Under the pieces are notes generated by a model, which worked only from the letters and a program-made list of their open reading frames with translations, did no database searches and had not been told where the DNA came from. 64,000 nucleotides of DNA from Dactylonectria macrodidyma (Eukaryota; Ascomycota; Sordariomycetes; Hypocreales; Nectriaceae), in NCBI GenBank assembly GCA_020744425.1, contig JAGMUV010000005.1, positions 992,001 through 1,056,000 of the forward strand, written 5' to 3'. The position numbers and the translations under genes were made by a program. Positions 59,601 to 64,000 of the stretch are shown piece by piece. The number at the start of each line of letters is the position of its first letter. The first letter of the stretch is position 1.

Positions 59601-59990
59601 ATCTTCGGTGTTGGGTTCTCGGATTCCTCGCTTGATCTCCTTCTTGATCTTGTTCTCGCGCTTCTTTCGGTGACTGCAGTTCGCCAATATCAGCCAAGGT
59701 CGCATCACGAGGCGCGCTCGCTCTCTCTTACCTGGTGAACCCCAACAGCTTGTTCTTGTAAGCCCACAGGACAGACTTGTTGTGCTTGATGTCTGAGCTA
59801 GACATGATGTAGTGCAAATTCACAATGACATCCTTAGCCCGGTCGCCAACCACGACGAAGAAGCTTCTCTTCTTCTCCTGCAACCCATTTCGAATGAGCG
59901 CGCCAATGCGCGAATCCCTATAATCCAATGTTAGCTCCTCCAAAAACACACAGAGATCCGCGACGTAACCTACACAGCTTTGCGCGTCAT
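56625..59990 (-). CDS. KRE33: RNA cytidine acetyltransferase (NAT10/KRE33)
   Basis: Four exons on the minus strand: 59990-59974, 59917-59732, 59673-56884 and 56829-56625, giving 1065 aa, the normal family length. Exon 1 encodes MTRKA plus two bases; a GTAGGT donor then gives MTRKAVDSRIGALIRNGLQEKKRSFF after splicing. The domains follow in order: N-terminal domain with FFVVVGDRAKDVIVNLHYIM, the helicase-like ATPase with Walker A AARGRGKSAA and Walker B VVIDEAAAIP, GNAT-type acetyltransferase (VRIATNPEYVSMGYGTKALE), and the C-terminal RNA-binding part. The basic end KRKKNKKSRKHE probably serves nucleolar targeting. Homologues make N4-acetylcytidine in 18S rRNA and, with an adaptor, in tRNA Ser/Leu, and are needed for small-subunit biogenesis. 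Confidence 0.97.
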
Positions 59991-60721
59991 ACTTGCAGGA
60001 TTTTCCAAAGGCCAATCGCTAAGAAAATGGGCGGCGCATATGCGGACTCGATTCGAGAGGCGGGTCCAAGCTTAGAAAATCCAAAATTTTGGCGGTCGGC
60101 GCTTTTCTGCCGGGCGGTGTTGAGTGGGTAAAAAATTCAAGGTGGGGGCGTCACCGAAGGGCTCACCTGTTCCTCACCGAAAACTCGGGTATTCATGACT
60201 CAGAGGGGGATACTTTGAACGCAAAAGTGGTCTCCGCTTGACTAACCTCAATGTCATGTTAGATAACTTATCATGAGCCGAAATTCTTTCTAATGTGAAA
60301 ATCGCGAATCTAGCAAACCTCACGTGAGTTCAACGCTCTCATTAGAAGTCGAAGTTGAAGAACGGCAACTGAGCCAAGACAGTCTACAAAATCATATCAT
60401 GTTCCAATACTAGGAGAAGATAGGTAGGATATGGTGTGAAGAAACGGAATGAATTGACAACTAGTTATACAAGGTGAATGCTCATGAGAACTTAATGTCA
60501 CCAGTTGGAAGCCAACTCAGTTCAGTTTGCAACAGCGATTGTTACCTGCGCGAGTCTAAAGAAGAGAAAGCCTCAAAGCGCAATGCCTTAAATCGAATTG
60601 ACAAAATCATCACCTGCCCTGCCAGACACCACGTTCAAAAATGAAGCCCTTTCGAATGCTTAGGAGCCCAGGAGAAACAGCATGTCGAATCGGGAAGGAT
60701 TATGTACAGTCTGAACCAGCT
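59991..60721. other. Intergenic region
   Basis: KRE33 promoter and mS38 3' flank. No gene or repeat was seen. Confidence 0.5.
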
Positions 60722-61807
60722 CTAAGTTCTATCCAACTTTCGTCGAAGGTTTCGTGTTCGCTTCATCAGCTTCTTATACTTCTTCTTCTTCATCCTCAGT
60801 TTTCGTTGCCTCTTGACGCTAATGGCGTGCATGTCACGGCGGCTGCCTTGGGCCTCGTCAAACTTTAGCTGGCGAAGGGCAAGTCGCTCCAGGAAGCTTC
60901 GAGGTTGAGCATCCTGCATAATTCGGGGGCTGTGGGCCATGATGCGAATCTGACCATCAGGATCGGTGGACTCCTCGATAGTGAAGAGAGCCTTGTAAAC
61001 GCGGTGTTGGGGCACGTCTTCCACGGCCTCGGTGGTTGCCACAGCATTACCCGCCTCGGCAGCAGCCTCTGGTTGAGGCAGAGGTGGGGGTCGGAAGGGC
61101 AGGAACTCGCCAGACATGGTGTCAATCTGGAGGTACATGCTAGACTCACTGCCGTCGGCGTTCTTGATGTCAACTTTGTGCATGGCCTCGCCCATCCCTT
61201 GGCCGTCCTGCTGTCCGCCAATCGTCATCTGGGCCATAGGGCCTTCGAGCTGGTCGATGGTGTCGGAAAGGGCGCTCACGGTCTCGGACATTCGGTTGGA
61301 TTTCGTTCGGGAGGCGAAAATCGAGGCAAAGTGCTCGTCCGACACTGTTCGAGGCATTGTCTGTGTAACCGAAATGGGGCGATGTAGAGAGAAGAAACTT
61401 GATAGACCAAGGGCTGAGACGCTGTCAGAAACCTTTCCTGAAGGCTTGTGTACTCAAATCCGCCTACCTTCTTGAGACATGTGGTGCGTGTTAGGAACGC
61501 TGGGCAACTTCTTTAAGGAGGCCGTCCGGTCAGATGCATCCTTGCTCTTGCGTTTCCTCTTCTCGCCGCTCGCCTTGCCGTCACCCCGCGCGGAATTTGA
61601 CGAGGCTGCAACGGACTGGTCGGCGGAGATGTCGCTAGAGCCGTTATCGGACCGCGAGGGCTTCGAGGAAGAGCATCGTCGCTGGTGTCTGTAGAGGAGG
61701 ATGGGAGCGGTCTTTGTCGCTGAGGAGGTGAGGGTCGGGACGACGCCGGTCTGAGGGGCGGAGGAGGCAACGGAAGTGACAACGCGCCGCACCGAAGAGG
61801 AGAACAT
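60722..61807 (-). CDS. COX24: Mitochondrial small-subunit ribosomal protein mS38 (COX24/QRI5)
   Basis: Two exons on the minus strand, 61807-61468 and 61413-60722, giving 343 aa. The 54-bp intron has donor GTAGGC and acceptor CTCAG. This acceptor, rather than AGs further on, keeps the block LGLSSFFSLHRPISVTQ in frame, which I recognise as typical of fungal members. The N-terminus (MFSSSVRRVVTSVASSAP ... LLYRHQRRCSSS) is a mitochondrial presequence. The C-terminal ~35 residues (SVKRQRKLRMKKKKYKKLMK and RTRNLRRKLDR) are the diagnostic mS38/AURKAIP1/COX24 tail, which contacts rRNA near the decoding site. In yeast the protein is needed for translation or processing of COX1 mRNA. The middle is variable and Ser/Pro-rich. 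A model starting at the internal ATG at 61357 would lose the presequence and is less likely. Confidence 0.9.
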
Positions 61808-62486
61808 CCTGTCGCCGGGTGCGGGCAGGCCGCGGAGTCTGTGGAGGGAAAGAGGTTATTTCGAGGTCAGGATGAATCCTGATGATGTCGGTTGCATGTC
61901 TTTCAAACCCGGATTTGGCCGCACGGTAAAAGGCTGCTGCGCCGAGTCGTGCTGGGTGGCGCTAACCGTTTGTGGCCTAAGGCAACGATAAAGCAGACTT
62001 GGCTGTGGCGCCCAAAACCACCACCCAACCACTGAGACTTGATTGATCACGGAGCTCCGACGCGGGACTTCGGACATCAACTGACCCCCAAGCAGAAGCT
62101 CGGCGCTTACAGCCATGATTCTGTCGAGCATATTACTGTGCACACTGGCAATGGGGTCTTGGGCATATCGTCGCTATCAGTTCGGACATGTCACGTCATG
62201 GAGACTTTAGGTGTTAAACAACAAGGCTACCAGCTGATGCCATACCCTTAAGATACTCGCGCGAAGAAACGCATCCAAGTGAGCTGGAACATTGTACAAT
62301 AGACAGTTCCGTCTTTTCTATCAGCAACATTTCTAGTTTCCTCTAAGGTTTGGCTCTCTGTTTTTCTCTCTAAATCTCTTTTTCTATGCTCGGAACCAAC
62401 AGATATGCGGTTTTGAAGCAACACGCTAAATGCGAACCAAAACACACCTCTATGCCAACGTCGCAAAGAAGATTCCTGGGGGTTCT
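61808..62486. other. Intergenic region
   Basis: mS38 promoter and SYM1 3' flank. No feature was seen. Confidence 0.5.
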
Positions 62487-63132
62487 CTACTGGCTGTTCA
62501 CCCAGCTCAGATACGAGTTCCAGCCAATGGAGACGATATTGGCAAAAAGCACACGGTGCTGTAGCGGGAGGAAGGTAAAGTTGATCATCTGGACAAAGGG
62601 CCAGACCATCCAGTTGGTGCTCAGAGCAGGCCAGTAGGTCTTGTCCAAGCGCTCCTTGACGCTGGCACCCTCCATGGTAGCCATGCTGCTGAGGAAAACG
62701 CCAATCATGACAGGAGCGAAGAGAAGCTGGTCGCAAGCGACACGGGCGAGTGTCTCGAGTCGCTTGTTTCTCACATTGACGTTGCGAGCAAGAACGCCAA
62801 ACCAAGTCGTAGCAGCAGGCCCAAAGACAACTACAATGCAGTTGGTTAGCGATTTCGAAAAGCGACAAGTCAATGCGCCATGGGAAACTCACATCCACCG
62901 TAGAGGGCCATCCGGCCAGTTCGAATGAACTCATGCTTCTCGAGACCTCGCTTCTCTACAAGCTGCTGGGCTGTGATGTCGCCGGTGGCGAAAAGAAAGG
63001 CAGTAGTGACGCTCTGGGTCAGCAGCGGACGAGCGGCAAGCCGGGCGCTGTACCTGCAGTTGGGATTAGCAACGACCGGGCCGGATGCGACGTTGATGAT
63101 GGACCAGGACCGGCATACCAACGAAAAAACAT
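62487..63132 (-). CDS. SYM1: SYM1 / Mpv17-PMP22 family mitochondrial membrane protein
   Basis: Three exons on the minus strand: 63132-63119, 63053-62893 and 62830-62487, giving 172 aa, the standard length. Exon 1 is only 14 nt; splicing gives [20 protein letters not shown], the family N-terminus. Introns are 65 and 62 bp; the second has a GCTAACC branch site. Further hallmarks are [73 protein letters not shown] and LSWVNSQ at the end. The protein has four predicted membrane segments. Yeast Sym1 sits in the inner mitochondrial membrane and is needed for ethanol use at high temperature; Mpv17 proteins are thought to form channels or help hold metabolite and nucleotide pools. Confidence 0.96.
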
Positions 63133-64000
63133 GGTGACAGGAATTGGCGATTAGGCGTTTAGAACCTTTTTAAAAGGGTCTGAATCGTGGGTGCTTGAGC
63201 AAGAGTTTAAAATTCACTCAAATCCCCGGGTTCCTTCGAGAAAACGGTCGCAATCCAGGACTGCTGTGTTGCTTAAGCCACAATTCAACGGTGGACGATG
63301 AGAAGTGAGTATCCGGCTCCCGACGATTGGGGGAGAGAGCTGCAGCCGAAGGCAAAGGGGCCTAGCGAGTGGCCGAAGGGATGCGAGAATAAGTAATTAA
63401 AAAGGGAGTACGGAAAACCCGGTACAATTTAAGAGCGGGTGGTTGTCTTTGCCGGTGCAACAAAAAAGAGTGATTCAGAGATGGAACGCGGTAATTGAAG
63501 AAGTGGCAATATCACGAAGCAGCGCTTGATTGTCGTTGATCACCTTCCCAAAGTCACTCCAAGGCCAGGGCCTTTTGTGTTCTGCTGACTCGGGAGCCTC
63601 TGCACAGCGGTACGTCGCGTTAGAGTGACCGTGTTGCTTTGGTGCACACCGACGTCCAAATCGCGCCTCATGACGAAGGCTCTAGGGAAGTTATCGGGGT
63701 GTCTCACATGCCATTGCTGCATATATCCTTCAATGGAATGAGGTGATCAGACCCCCACGGGCTATCTTTTCTACCACTTCAAGGCAGCCAGGATTGGTAC
63801 CAGCTAGTGGTGCAATGTAAGGGAGCAGAAAAGCAAATACGGGATTTTGATCTCGTGAACACTTCTGGGCCGGCGGCAACCCTGCTTGAGCGCGAATTGT
63901 TTATGGATCAATTAAAGACGCAAGGGCCGAGGGGTAGAAAGGGCTCCATTTTCAGGTGCAGGTCATTGTCACAGAAGGTTGCGGAGAGCCAACAAGGGCA
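63133..64000. other. SYM1 upstream region to window edge
   Basis: No supported gene. Short frames on both strands have no recognisable product. Confidence 0.5.

Noticed and set aside
61358..61467. Alternative mS38 acceptor at the AG before TGTCGGACGAG
   Set aside because: It is also in frame, but it would remove the SSFFSLHRPISVTQ block typical of the family; the nearer acceptor at 61414 keeps it and gives a normal 54-bp intron.

Overview
This window is nuclear DNA of a filamentous ascomycete (Pezizomycotina, most likely a Sordariomycete). The genes are split by short introns of roughly 47-110 bp with GT..AG ends and CTAAC/CTGAC branch sites. The products include fungal-only families: a MUG190-like SMP/C2 protein, DUF1776, a hybrid histidine kinase, a LaeA-like methyltransferase and a HeLo-like N-terminal domain. 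I cannot name the genus. Exon structures were built by hand from splice motifs and reading-frame continuity. I found 20 protein-coding genes and no convincing tRNA, rRNA, transposon, CRISPR or secondary-metabolite cluster.

Layout. 1-12.4 kb: a gene-poor left end, an Ulp1-like fold protein that appears to lack its catalytic Cys (minus), a HeLo-like/ankyrin protein (plus) and a MEMO1-family protein (plus). 12.4-18.3 kb: a plasma-membrane syntaxin (SSO1 type, five exons including an inferred 5-nt microexon), a small conserved-looking orphan (minus) and a GH18 chitinase (minus). 18.3-22 kb: a long stretch without genes, with a TG-rich microsatellite. 22-26.7 kb: a LaeA-like methyltransferase, the mRNA 3'-end processing zinc-finger protein YTH1, and a DUF1776 membrane/SDR-like protein (minus). 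28.3-34.2 kb: an amidase, a small SAM methyltransferase and a WSS1-type DNA-protein-crosslink protease (all plus). 34.2-38.5 kb: a 4.3-kb gene-free region that serves as upstream region and probable long leader of a hybrid histidine kinase (38.5-42.8 kb, plus). It is followed by the convergent MUG190-like protein (minus). 49-53 kb: an intracellular GH43 beta-xylosidase and an MFS sugar transporter, same strand and adjacent, a plausible small unit for taking up and hydrolysing pentose oligosaccharides. 53.5-54.3 kb: a degenerate tandem-repeat tract, then a Cys-rich orphan (minus). 56.6-63.1 kb: three housekeeping genes on the minus strand: rRNA/tRNA cytidine acetyltransferase KRE33, mitochondrial ribosomal protein mS38 (COX24/QRI5) and the inner-membrane protein SYM1.

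Conserved core genes (KRE33, mS38, SYM1, SSO1, YTH1, WSS1, MUG190-like, MEMO) are interleaved with more variable genes (HeLo/ankyrin, LaeA-like, amidase, GH18, GH43+MFS, orphans). No single large novel system stands out. The points most worth a second look are the syntaxin microexon, the HeLo/ankyrin protein with no nucleotide-binding domain, the Ulp1-like protein with a lost catalytic Cys, the changed GH18 catalytic motif, the GH43-transporter pair and the degenerate repeat tract.
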